Shown here: in pieces, positions 25,370-33,514 of the stretch | Layout of the letters: each line of letters begins with the position of its first letter | Position numbering within the stretch: the stretch's first letter is position 1 | Origin: CAVSUB01 sp963730995 | Lineage (GTDB): Bacteria > Acidobacteriota > Vicinamibacteria > Vicinamibacterales > 2-12-FULL-66-21 | Reading direction: 5' to 3' | NCBI GenBank assembly: GCA_963730995.1 | Contig: CAVSUB010000009.1 | Location: forward strand, 620,001-684,000 | Length of the DNA: 64,000 nucleotides | Made by a program: the position numbers and the translations under genes | Notes under the pieces: generated by a model | Databases searched by the model: none | The model's input: the letters and a program-made list of their open reading frames with translations, nothing else | What the model was told of the DNA's origin: nothing

Positions 25370-27004
25370 ATGATCGACACATATCTCTTCGATTCTCACC
25401 TTCTCTCGCTGATATTGCTGACGCCTCTGGTCGGAGTCGCGGTACTGCTGGCTATCGGTCGCTCGCGCGAGGACGCGATTCGCCGGCTGGCGACGCTCTT
25501 CGCCGGTCTCGACTTCCTCATATCGGTCCCGCTCTGGTTTCGTTACGACCCGCAAGCATCTCCATGGCAGTTCACCGAGCGGGCGACCTGGATTCCCTCG
25601 ATGGGCGCGAGTTATTTCCTGGGCGTCGACGGCTATAGCGCACTGATGGTCCTGATGACGACTCTGCTCGGGTTCATTGCCGTGTTGTCGTCGTGGACCG
25701 CCGTCACCGACCGTGTGAAGGAGTACGACATCTGTCTGCTGGGGCTGCAGTCCGGCATGCTTGGAGCGTTTCTCGCGCTCGACGGGCTCCTGTTCTTTCT
25801 GTTCTGGGAAGCGATGCTCGTTCCGATGTACCTGCTGATCGGGATCCGCGGCGGCGGACGCCGGTCCTCCTCCGCGTTCAAGTTCTTTCTCTACACTCTG
25901 GTGGGCAGCGTCGGGCTGCTGCTCGGGATCCTTGGAATCTATTTTTGCGCCCACGAGGCGACGGGCGTCTACAGCTTCGATATCACCGGTTTCCACCAAC
26001 TCACGTTACCGCTGGCGCGACAGAAGTGGATCTTCCTGGCGCTGCTGGTTGGTTTCGCCATCCAGATTCCGATGTTTCCGCTTCACACGTGGTTGCCCGA
26101 TGCCCATGCCGATGCTCCGACGGCAGGATCCGTCATCCTCGCGGCGGTGCTGCTCAAGATGGGTACTTACGGGTTCGTCCGCTTCAGCCTGCCGATCCTC
26201 CCGGAGGCGTCGCGGGCGTTCATCCCGGTGGTCGCGGGCCTTTCGATCGTCGCGATCGTCTACGGCGCGCTCCTCGCCCTGGCGCAGACCGACTGGAAGC
26301 GCCTGATCGCCTATTCGAGCATCAGCCAGATGGGCATGATCACGCTCGGCCTGTTTGCGATCGCGCCTGCTGCACTCTCGGGGAGCCTGTTGCAGCAGAT
26401 CAACCACGGGATATCGACAGGGGCGCTCTTCCTGATCGTCGGCCTCGTCTTCGAGCGTCGTCAAACGCGCGAGATCGCCGCGTTCGGCGGCTTGTCGTCG
26501 GTGATGCCGGTGTTCGCCGTGCTGTTCCTGGTGATGACGCTGTCGTCGATCGGGCTGCCCGGGCTGAACGGCTTCGTCGGCGAACGCCTGATTCTTCAGG
26601 GCGTCTTCGTGACGCACCCCTGGTGGGCAGCAGCGGCAGCGTCCGGCATGGTGTTGGGCGCCGCGTACATGCTCTGGCTGTACCAGCGCACGATGTTCGG
26701 CGGGATTAGAGAGCCGGCGAACTCGGCGCTCCGCGACCTCTCCGCACGCGAGCTGTTGACGCTGGTACCGCTGGCGGCGCTGGCTTTGTGGATCGGCCTG
26801 TACCCCGCGCCATTACTCGCGCGGCTGGAGCCGACGATGGCGCGGGTCATTACACGGCTCGACCCTGGCTATGCGCCGGCGTTTGCCGGGGTTCCCGGAT
26901 GCGGAGCCCCGGGCAGCACCGGGTCTGCTCCGAGCGCGCCGCCAGGGTTTACGGCGATGGCGCCGTGCGACGACCCTTCGCGTCCCGCCGGGACGGGCCG
27001 CTGA
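25370..27004 (+). CDS. nuoM: NADH-quinone oxidoreductase subunit M (proton-pumping antiporter-like)
   Basis: A 544-residue membrane subunit with fourteen predicted helices. The key helix-5 glutamate is in FLFWEAMLVPMYLL and the helix-8 lysine in LLKMGTYGFVRF, preceded by HTWLPDAHADAPTAGSV. The lysine of helix 7 lies in LARQKWIFLALLVGF. After the last helix there is a 45-residue tail rich in A, P and G that the family usually lacks. The ATG used here is the second codon of a frame that could also start at the adjacent GTG. nuoC-nuoD-nuoM alone form this unit; the other complex I genes are not in the window. Confidence 0.92.
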   Translation: MIDTYLFDSHLLSLILLTPLVGVAVLLAIGRSREDAIRRLATLFAGLDFLISVPLWFRYDPQASPWQFTERATWIPSMGASYFLGVDGYSALMVLMTTLLGFIAVLSSWTAVTDRVKEYDICLLGLQSGMLGAFLALDGLLFFLFWEAMLVPMYLLIGIRGGGRRSSSAFKFFLYTLVGSVGLLLGILGIYFCAHEATGVYSFDITGFHQLTLPLARQKWIFLALLVGFAIQIPMFPLHTWLPDAHADAPTAGSVILAAVLLKMGTYGFVRFSLPILPEASRAFIPVVAGLSIVAIVYGALLALAQTDWKRLIAYSSISQMGMITLGLFAIAPAALSGSLLQQINHGISTGALFLIVGLVFERRQTREIAAFGGLSSVMPVFAVLFLVMTLSSIGLPGLNGFVGERLILQGVFVTHPWWAAAAASGMVLGAAYMLWLYQRTMFGGIREPANSALRDLSARELLTLVPLAALALWIGLYPAPLLARLEPTMARVITRLDPGYAPAFAGVPGCGAPGSTGSAPSAPPGFTAMAPCDDPSRPAGTGR

Positions 27005-27065
27005 TGCCGCCCGGCCATTCGTCGGCGGACGTCGCCCCTCTGTGTTGCTATCATCGGGGCACCTC

Positions 27066-27293
27066 ATGACCAGCCCGGACAAGAAGCCGCTCTCCGACAC
27101 GGTCCGCACCATCGGCGCGCTGAGCACAGTCGGCTTTTCGTTCGTTCTCGCGATTGTGCTCGGCGCATGGGTGGGATGGCTCCTGGACAAGTGGATGGGC
27201 ACGAGCCCGTGGATGTTCTTCCTGTTCTTCGTGCTCGGGCTCGCCGCGGGCGCGCTCAACGTGTACCGGACGGCTGGCAAGTTCATCAAATGA
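27066..27293 (+). CDS. atpZ: AtpZ/AtpI-type ATP synthase accessory protein
   Basis: A 75-residue protein with two hydrophobic helices (GFSFVLAIVLGAWVGWLLDK and WMFFLFFVLGLAAGALNVYR). This is the AtpZ/AtpI small-subunit form that heads many F-type ATPase operons and is thought to help c-ring assembly or Mg2+ handling. A polar N-terminus of 15 residues precedes the first helix. It is adjacent to a second AtpI-like gene with no gap. Confidence 0.85.
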   Translation: MTSPDKKPLSDTVRTIGALSTVGFSFVLAIVLGAWVGWLLDKWMGTSPWMFFLFFVLGLAAGALNVYRTAGKFIK

Positions 27294-27707
27294 ATGCCGC
27301 TTGAAGCCGATCCGATGCTTCGGCGGCTCCAGCGGAACGCGATCGTGGCGTGTCTGGCCATGGCGGCTGCGGCGTATGTGCTGGGACACGGCCGCTGGGC
27401 GCCGGTCCTAGGGGTTTTCGGCGGGGGACTCCTCGTCGGTATTAGCTATCGTACGATCGGCTCCGGAGTCAGCGGCGTCGTCGACCTGATGGCAAGGCCG
27501 CGACTGGCCGGCGAGGGGGGGCCTGCGCCTCCAAAGGTCGGTCGGACGATGCTCATTGTCATCGGGCGGTACGCTTTACTCGCTCTTCTGGCGTACGTTA
27601 TGATTGCGCGTTTGCGCCTGCACCCGTTGGGGCTACTGGCGGGTGCGTCCTCGGTCGTCGCGGGGGCTGGAGTCGAGGCCCTCCGCCTAATCATGAAGAA
27701 GTCCTGA
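27294..27707 (+). CDS. atpI: ATP synthase subunit I-like protein
   Basis: A 137-residue protein with four hydrophobic segments, in the position and with the size of AtpI, the c-ring assembly helper. The ATG follows the stop of atpZ directly. Sequence similarity to the family is weak by eye, so the call rests on topology and context: paired hydrophobic helices around residues 20-55 and 85-130 and a C-terminus rich in basic residues (RLIMKKS). It lies 64 bases before atpB. Confidence 0.72.
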   Translation: MPLEADPMLRRLQRNAIVACLAMAAAAYVLGHGRWAPVLGVFGGGLLVGISYRTIGSGVSGVVDLMARPRLAGEGGPAPPKVGRTMLIVIGRYALLALLAYVMIARLRLHPLGLLAGASSVVAGAGVEALRLIMKKS

Positions 27708-27771
27708 AGGCGGTAGCGGCTGCCGCGATCGACAGCGTGCGCCGCAAGTCTGCCACCGGACAACGAGCTCG

Positions 27772-28581
27772 ATGGAGAAGCTGGAACATCCGCTCTGGAT
27801 CGTTGAAATCGTCAACGCGCTGTTCGGGCCGCTCGTGCTCAGAGCGGGCGAGGCGGTCGGGTACCATTTCTCGAAGCCCGCCGCGCCCATCCCGCCGTTC
27901 ATGGTGATGGTGCTCCTGATCGTCGTCGTCATGACGGTCCTGAGCCTGATCGTGCGTTCCAGATTGAGCGTCGAGAATCCCGGCAAGCTCCAGATTGTCC
28001 TCGAAGACGGTTTGAAAGCGGTGCTGGATCTGCTCGAGCAGTGGATCGGTCCAAAGGGCCATCGCTTCCTGCCGCTGATCGCCACCTTCGGCGTGTTCAT
28101 CCTGCTCGGCAACTACATGGGGCTCATCCCCGGCTTGATGGCGCCGACGAGCAGCATCAACGTGACGCTGGGCTGCGCGCTCACGACCTGGGTGTACTAC
28201 CACTATCAGGGCATCCGCGAGAACGGGATCGCGAAGTACGTGGCGCACTTCTGGGCGCCACCCGGCGCGCCGTGGTGGATCGGCTTCATCATGTTCCCGA
28301 TCGAGATCATCAGCCACACGTCGCGCATCATGTCGCTGTCGCTGCGGCTGTTCGGCAACATCTTCGGCGAAGAGCTCGTCATCGTGATTCTCTTCAGCCT
28401 CGTCCCGTTCGTGATCCCCCTTCCGATGATGTTCCTCGGGCTCATCACGGGCGGGTTGCAGGCGTTCATCTTCGTGCTGCTGTCGATCATCTACCTGCAG
28501 GGCGCTGTCGCCGTAGAGCACGAGCACGACGAGCACGGGCACGATGCGCCGCACGGGGTCCATGCGCCGGCGTCGGCCTGA
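27772..28581 (+). CDS. atpB: F-type ATP synthase subunit a
   Basis: The 269-residue Fo subunit that carries the ion channels and the essential arginine. That arginine is in HTSRIMSLSLRLFGNIFGEE, with the downstream GGLQAFIFVLLSIIYLQGAV block. The N-terminal helix and the LGNYMGLIPGLMAPTSSINV segment are typical. The C-terminal tail is His/Asp/Glu-rich (EHEHDEHGHDAPHG), which could bind metal; the family rarely has this. A 323-base spacer full of family A repeat separates it from atpE. Confidence 0.95.
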   Translation: MEKLEHPLWIVEIVNALFGPLVLRAGEAVGYHFSKPAAPIPPFMVMVLLIVVVMTVLSLIVRSRLSVENPGKLQIVLEDGLKAVLDLLEQWIGPKGHRFLPLIATFGVFILLGNYMGLIPGLMAPTSSINVTLGCALTTWVYYHYQGIRENGIAKYVAHFWAPPGAPWWIGFIMFPIEIISHTSRIMSLSLRLFGNIFGEELVIVILFSLVPFVIPLPMMFLGLITGGLQAFIFVLLSIIYLQGAVAVEHEHDEHGHDAPHGVHAPASA

Positions 28582-28643
28582 CGAGGATTCCGATAGCTGT
28601 GTCGGTGCGGGCGAAACCGCGCGGTTGTTTGTTGAGCGATAGT

Positions 28644-28884
28644 GGTCCGGCGGGGCGACGCCCCCGGTGGGAGTTGTTGAGAGCGCGCCGGTAGGCGCGC
28701 CCGCCGGAGCGGCGCGGGGCGCAGGGGCCCCCGCGAGCGACGGCGATGGGGGTCCGGCGGGGCGACGCCCCCGGTGGGAGTTGTTGAGAGCGCGCCGGTA
28801 GGCGCGCCCGCCGGAGCGGCGCGGGGCGCAGGGGCCCCCGCGAGCGACGGCGATGGGGGGTCCGGCGGGGCGAAGCCCCCCGGT
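28644..28884 (+). repeat. Tandem GC-rich repeat, family A copy 3, between atpB and atpE
   Basis: Two nearly identical units of about 107 bases (28644-28750 and 28751-28858), each with GGTCCGGCGGGGCGACGCCC, TGGGAGTTGTTGAGAGCGCG and GGGGCCCCCGCGAGCGACGG, are followed by a partial third unit ending in the family core at 28859-28884. Each unit holds strong GC hairpins. An AGGAGG site for atpE follows at once. The tandem duplication separates two genes that are usually adjacent. A 62-base lead (28582-28643) before the array shows nothing. Confidence 0.9.
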
Positions 28885-28904
28885 TTTTGTAGGAGGCTTG
28901 GGTC

Positions 28905-29243
28905 GTGAACAGACGTTCTGCTTTGACATTCGCTCTCGTGCTGATCGCCGGCGCAACCGCGCCGCTTTACGCACAGGGAACCGAGGCTGCCGCCAGCGCT
29001 ACTGAGATCGCCAAATGGTCGATCATCACGGCGGGCTTCGCGCTCGCCTTCGCGGCCGGGCTCGGCGCGCTCGCACAGGGCCGGGCCGTCGGGTCGGCGA
29101 CCGAAGCCATCGCTCGCAACCCGGGCGCCGTCGGCGATATTCGCGGCTCGCTCATCCTGGGCCTCGTTCTGATCGAGTCGCTCGTCATCTACGTCCTGCT
29201 CATCTCTCTGATCCTGTTCTTCCTCAAGCCGTTCAGCGGCTAG
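28905..29243 (+). CDS. atpE: F-type ATP synthase subunit c, with N-terminal extension
   Basis: Ring subunit of Fo. The 112 residues are longer than usual because of a signal-peptide-like first 24 residues (SALTFALVLIAGATAPLYAQ). The mature part has two helices joined by the loop ARNPGAVGD. The ion-binding carboxylate is in GLVLIESLVIYVLL; the neighbour serine, a tyrosine four residues later and a glutamine in helix 1 (ALAQGRAVGSATE) resemble the Na+-binding set of Ilyobacter-type c subunits (Gln, Glu-Ser, Tyr), although the threonine is absent. GTG start with AGGAGG eight bases before. Confidence 0.9.
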   Translation: MNRRSALTFALVLIAGATAPLYAQGTEAAASATEIAKWSIITAGFALAFAAGLGALAQGRAVGSATEAIARNPGAVGDIRGSLILGLVLIESLVIYVLLISLILFFLKPFSG

Positions 29244-29279
29244 GAGGGACCGGGTTCGTCGAAGCTCGATTCCTTGTTC

Positions 29280-29350
29280 AACAGGGAGGACGTGAGGAAG
29301 TGAGGATCAACGATGTTTGAGTTCCTCCCGTCCTCCCCTCCTCCCTGTTA
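29280..29350. repeat. Inverted repeat AACAGGGAGGA...TCCTCCCTGTT, family B copy 1
   Basis: A compact palindrome-like element after atpE. The left arm AACAGGGAGGACGTGAGG and right arm CCTCCCCTCCTCCCTGTTA flank a short centre. It is the smallest copy of a polypurine/polypyrimidine inverted-repeat family whose larger copies lie at 31410-31688, 37660-37760 and 61115-61355. It may act as an atpE terminator. Confidence 0.8.
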
Positions 29351-29381
29351 GTGGCCTTCTTTTCCCCGTGCAGTTCCCCCA

Positions 29382-30315
29382 GTGATCGACCTCCTCCTCG
29401 CTTCTGATGGCGGTCTTCTGGGGCGCCAACTACTCCATCGTCAAGAACGTGTTCCGCGAGATCGATCCGCAGGCGTTCAACGGCCTCCGGATGTCGATCG
29501 CCTCTTTGATCTTCCTGACCGTCATTCTTGGTCTCCGTGCGCGTGCATCGGGCCCGCACCTGACAACCGCCGGGAGCGTGTTCTACACGCCGGCGAAGAT
29601 GACCGCCCGCGATTGGTGGGCGCTCATGGGGCTCGGCGCCGTCGGTCACTGCAGCTATCAGTACTGCTTCATGGCCGGCCTCTCGCGAACGAGCGTAGCG
29701 AACAGCTCGCTCATGCTCGGCGTAACTCCGGTGCTCGTGGCGCTGCTGTCTGCGATGCTCGGGATCGATCGGATCGGCAAGCTGCACTGGGTGGGCGCCG
29801 CGCTCTCGATGACGGGCATCTATCTGGTCGTCGGCACAAGTTTTTCGCTCGGGTCGCACGGCGCAACGGGCGATCTGCTGATGATCGCGGCCGTCTGCTG
29901 CTGGGCGATCTACACGATCGGCGCGGGCCCGCTGATGACTCGCCACTCGCCGGTGGCGGTGACTGGCATCTCGATGATGATGGGGACGCTGATGTACCTG
30001 CCGCTGGCGTGGCCCAGCCTGCGCGCGCTGCGCTGGAGCGAGATCACCGGTTCAGCGTGGGCCGCGCTGATCTACTCGGCCGTGTTCGCCCTGTGCATCT
30101 CGTACACGATCTGGTACGCCGGGGTCCGGCAACTCGGAAGCGCTCGGACTTCCATCTACTCCAATTTCGTGCCCATCGTCGCCATGCTGACGGCCGTGAC
30201 CGTATTGCACGAGCCGCTCGGTCTCCGCAAGATTCTGGGTGCGGCGGCCGTCCTCGCCGGCGTTGGCCTTACACGCCTGAGCAGCCCGAAATCGGTCGTT
30301 CCGCCCCAGGAATAG
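29382..30315 (+). CDS. EamA/DMT family transporter, probable frame break near start
   Basis: A ten-helix drug/metabolite transporter with two EamA repeats (first repeat to about residue 145, second from GDLLMIAAVCCWAIYTIG). The ATG at 29407 gives MAVFWGANYSIVK, which lacks the first half of helix 1. Reading from the GTG at 29382 gives VIDLLLA, which joins smoothly to LMAVFWGANYSIVK if one T near 29402 is removed. The conserved ends YSAVFALCISYTIWYAGVRQ and LHEPLGLRKILGAAAVLAGV are clear. Substrate unknown. It follows the family B inverted repeat and is not part of the atp unit. Confidence 0.85.
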
Positions 30316-30361
30316 CGCCGGCGGGACTGTCGGGGGCGGTCTGGTACAATCGAGCAGGCCC

Positions 30362-31360
30362 TTGAAACAGCACTACTATTCGCAGCACGCCGTCGGGCTC
30401 AAGGCCGAGCTTGGCGAGGTCCTTCCTCGAGAGCTGTTGCGCGATTTCCACCGCAAGTCTCTCTCCAGGCATCTGGCGATCACGTTCCGGCAGTTTGCGA
30501 TGCTTGGCGTCTGCACGTGGGGGTTGATCCAATACAGTCATCCGCTGATCTGGATTCCTCTCGCGCTGGTGCAAGGCTTCACGGTGTTCAACTTCACGGT
30601 GATGCTGCACGAAGTCGTGCACCACACGGTGTTCCGGCGGCCGCACCCTGCCGCCGAGCGAGCGCTCGCGCTTCTCTATGCGACGCCCAGCGGCATCTCG
30701 GCGAGCCAGTTCACCCGTTGGCATCTGGATCACCACGCCGAGCTGGGCTCGAAAGAGGACGATCCGAAGCGCGCGCACTTGTCGCCCAAGATCAACGCGC
30801 GGTGGCTGAAGCTGCTCTACGCCACGCCGGCGCTGTTTCCAATCTACTTCCGGGCGGCCCGCCGCGAGTCGGCAACCTACCCGCAGGATCTCCAGCGCAC
30901 GATCGGCCGCGAGCGCTGGTTGTCGATGGGATTCCATATCTCGGCAATCGCGATGCTCTGGCTTTTCTTTGGCGCGGGCGCCGCCATCCGCACGAGCATC
31001 ATCCCTGTGTTCTTCGTGTTCCCGATCGCGTTCACCTTGAATCGGCTCGGACAGCACTACGACATCGATCCTACTGACCCGGCGAAGTGGGGAACGCTGA
31101 TGAAGGGGCACTGGTTCTGGGACTTCGTGTTCCTGAACTCCAACTACCATCTCGAGCACCACTACTTCCCCGGCGTTCCGTTCTATCGCCTTCCGGCGCT
31201 TCAGCGTGCCCTCCGTCCGTACTACGAGCGCAAGCGGATGCGTTGGCAGAGCTACGGACGTCTCGTGTACGGGTGGATCGTCGAAAACCGGGCGCCTCAC
31301 ACGGACTGGAGCCGTCAGGCTGACGCCGAGAGGGCGCACGTCGCGGCGCAGACGCGGTGA
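30362..31360 (+). CDS. Membrane fatty acid desaturase/hydroxylase
   Basis: A 332-residue membrane di-iron protein with the three histidine boxes of the desaturase superfamily: HEVVHH, HLDHH and HLEHH (residues about 83, 116 and 266). Four hydrophobic helices lie between. An introduced double bond or hydroxyl in lipid acyl chains is the usual role; other members act on carotenoids or sphingolipid-like bases. TTG start (TTGAAACAGCAC) is the only start that keeps the conserved N-terminus LRHLAITFRQF-like region whole. The C-terminal 30 residues are polar. Confidence 0.86.
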   Translation: MKQHYYSQHAVGLKAELGEVLPRELLRDFHRKSLSRHLAITFRQFAMLGVCTWGLIQYSHPLIWIPLALVQGFTVFNFTVMLHEVVHHTVFRRPHPAAERALALLYATPSGISASQFTRWHLDHHAELGSKEDDPKRAHLSPKINARWLKLLYATPALFPIYFRAARRESATYPQDLQRTIGRERWLSMGFHISAIAMLWLFFGAGAAIRTSIIPVFFVFPIAFTLNRLGQHYDIDPTDPAKWGTLMKGHWFWDFVFLNSNYHLEHHYFPGVPFYRLPALQRALRPYYERKRMRWQSYGRLVYGWIVENRAPHTDWSRQADAERAHVAAQTR

Positions 31361-31409
31361 AGGCCTGCGTCCGCGTGCAAGAGGGGCGATTTGCTTGCTA
31401 GCGGCGTCG

Positions 31410-31688
31410 GAAAAACCCTAACAAGAGGAAGGGAGGAGGGAGGATACGGGAGGAACACAGCTCTGACCGTGCAGACGATGCTGCTCGCGCCGCGCACAGC
31501 GCGGCGGAGTGAGCGAGAGCCACTGAGATCGCGAACGCGTTCCATCACTCGCCGCGCTCGCGATCTCAGCGGCTCTCGCTCACTCCAGCGCCCGCCTGCG
31601 GCGGGCGCGCGCGCAGCTCGGAGCCGCTGTTCAAGAGTTGTATTCTTCCTCTATCCTCCCCTCCTCGCGTCCTCCTGTGAAGGTTTTT
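31410..31688. repeat. Large nested inverted-repeat element, family B copy 2
   Basis: This spacer has three nested palindromic shells. The outer arms are GGAAAAACCCTAACAAGAGG and CCTCCTGTGAAGGTTTTT (31410-31447 and 31651-31688). Inside are GC-rich CGCGCCGCGC and GCCCGCCTGCGGCGGGC hairpins. The innermost arms are GAGTGAGCGAGAGCCACTGA at 31507-31539 and its near-perfect reverse complement at 31554-31586, centred on CGCGAACGCG. No coding frame is seen. The inner module resembles one in a family C element at 49440-49520. Confidence 0.85.
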
Positions 31689-31732
31689 GACAAGTAGCCG
31701 GCGTGCGACATTTCATATACCCGACCGCCCCG

Positions 31733-33514
31733 ATGCTGTCCAAGCTCCTCTCACCCGATCAAGACGAACTTCTGAAAGAAGAGCGCCGAGTTCTCGGACG
31801 CCTCCGCCTCTCTCTCTCGAAGTTCGGCGCCGCTTCCGAACATCAGTCCGCCCTCGAGAAGTCGATCGAGCAGCTCGACGAGCTCTTTCTCCTGGTGATC
31901 GTCGGCGAATTCAACGCCGGCAAGAGCGCATTCATCAACGCGCTCCTCGGCAGCCGGGTCGTCGAAGAGGGCGTGACCCCGACGACGGCGCAAATCAACG
32001 TCCTTCAGTTCGGCGAGACCACGGATCGGCAGGTCCGCGAGCCCGCCCTCCACGTCATCACGGCTCCCGTGCCGCTCCTCCGCGACATCCACATCGTCGA
32101 TACGCCAGGTACGAATGCGATCGTGCGAGAGCACGAGCGAATCACAGCGGAGTTCGTTCCGCGATCCGATCTGGTTCTGTTCGTCACGTCGGCCGACCGG
32201 CCGTTCACCGAGACCGAGCGTGCGTTCCTTGAGCAGATCCGGGGCTGGGGCAAGAAGGTCGTCGCCGTGATCAACAAGATCGACATCCTCGAGAGCGACG
32301 GGCAAGTCGACGAGGTGACGACGTTCGTGGCGCGCAGCGCGCACTCGCTCCTGGGCTTCGACCCCGACATCTTCCCAGTGAGCGCGAAGCTCGCACTCCG
32401 TGCCAAGGTCGGCGACCCTGCTGTCTGGCCGGCGAGTCGTTTCGAAGCGCTGGAGCGCTACATCACGGACACGCTCGATGCGCCGGGACGCATACAGCTC
32501 AAACTGCTCAACCCGCTCGGCGTAGCGGCGTCGCTCGCCGAGAAGCACGCCGTGGTCGTCCGTGAGCGGCTCGGCGCTGCTCCAGGAGGACTTCGCCACC
32601 CTCGACGACGTCGAGCGGCAGCTGGGGATCTATCAGAAGGATCTCTGACGCGCGATCTCGACCTGCGGATGGCCGACATCGACCGCATCCTCCTGCAGAT
32701 GGAGCGCCGCGGCCACGACTACTTCGACGAGACGATGCGGATCGGGCGCGTCATGGATCTGCTCAATCGAAGCCGGGTCCAGCAAGGCTTCGAGCAGCAG
32801 GTCGTCGCCGACGCTCCCCAGAAGATCGAACAGAAGATTGGCGAGCTCGTGGACTGGCTCGTCGACATGGACCTTCGGCAGTGGCAGCGGGTCAACGAGC
32901 ATCTGGCCGAGCGCAGGCGGCAGCACCGTTCCCGCATCGTCGGAGATGATGCGGGCCGATTTCACTACGACCGCGCGCGGCTCATCGATTCGGTCGGCGG
33001 AGACGCGCAGCGCGTCGTCGATTCGTACGACCGCCGGCGCGAGGCACAGGCACTCGCGGACGGAGCCCGGAACGCCGTCGCGGCCGCCGCAGCCGTCAGC
33101 GCCGGGGCCGTCGGCTTCGGAGCGCTCGTTGTCGCGATCGCAACGACGGCCGCGGCTGACGCGACGGGGCTGATCATGGCGTCGCTCGTAGGCACGCTCG
33201 GATTCTTCATCATTCCCGCGAAGCGCCGGAGGGCGAAAGACGAGCTGCGGCTCAAGATTGGCGCGCTGCGCGACAGGCTCTCGTCGTCGCTTCGAGAGCA
33301 GTTCGGGACGGAGATCCTGAAGAGCGGGGATCGGATCCGGGAGAGCGTTGCGCCTTACAGCAGGTTCGTGCGCGCCGAAGGCGAGAATCTGCAGGCCGTG
33401 CAGAGCGAGATCGGAGAGGCGACCGCAGCGCTCGCGGCGCTGCGGTCCCGGATTGAGAAGGCTACCGAGTCTCCTTCAACGGCGTCTTCCACAGATAGAC
33501 CGACCGCCCGTTGA
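31733..33514 (+). CDS. Dynamin-like GTPase, with an out-of-frame segment
   Basis: A bacterial dynamin-family GTPase probably acting in membrane remodelling. GTPase motifs: GEFNAGKSAFINALL (G1, residues 54-68), T in GVTPTTAQINV (G2), DTPG (G3) and INKID (G4). A hydrophobic hairpin near residues 445-505 (AVAAAAAVSAGAVGFGALVV) is the membrane paddle. Between about 32573 and 32645 the frame is one base off. Read in the shifted frame, this stretch is QEDFATLDDVERQLGIYQ, as expected for the helical middle domain, whereas the direct reading is arginine-rich nonsense. The open frame runs on because a second break restores it. GTG start at 31703 is an alternative. Confidence 0.88.
   Translation: MLSKLLSPDQDELLKEERRVLGRLRLSLSKFGAASEHQSALEKSIEQLDELFLLVIVGEFNAGKSAFINALLGSRVVEEGVTPTTAQINVLQFGETTDRQVREPALHVITAPVPLLRDIHIVDTPGTNAIVREHERITAEFVPRSDLVLFVTSADRPFTETERAFLEQIRGWGKKVVAVINKIDILESDGQVDEVTTFVARSAHSLLGFDPDIFPVSAKLALRAKVGDPAVWPASRFEALERYITDTLDAPGRIQLKLLNPLGVAASLAEKHAVVVRERLGAAPGGLRHPRRRRAAAGDLSEGSLTRDLDLRMADIDRILLQMERRGHDYFDETMRIGRVMDLLNRSRVQQGFEQQVVADAPQKIEQKIGELVDWLVDMDLRQWQRVNEHLAERRRQHRSRIVGDDAGRFHYDRARLIDSVGGDAQRVVDSYDRRREAQALADGARNAVAAAAAVSAGAVGFGALVVAIATTAAADATGLIMASLVGTLGFFIIPAKRRRAKDELRLKIGALRDRLSSSLREQFGTEILKSGDRIRESVAPYSRFVRAEGENLQAVQSEIGEATAALAALRSRIEKATESPSTASSTDRPTAR

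Noticed and set aside
23548..25380. 610-codon open frame on the minus strand opposite nuoC and nuoD
   Set aside because: GC-rich antisense frame without any family motif; the plus-strand genes have complete complex I signatures.
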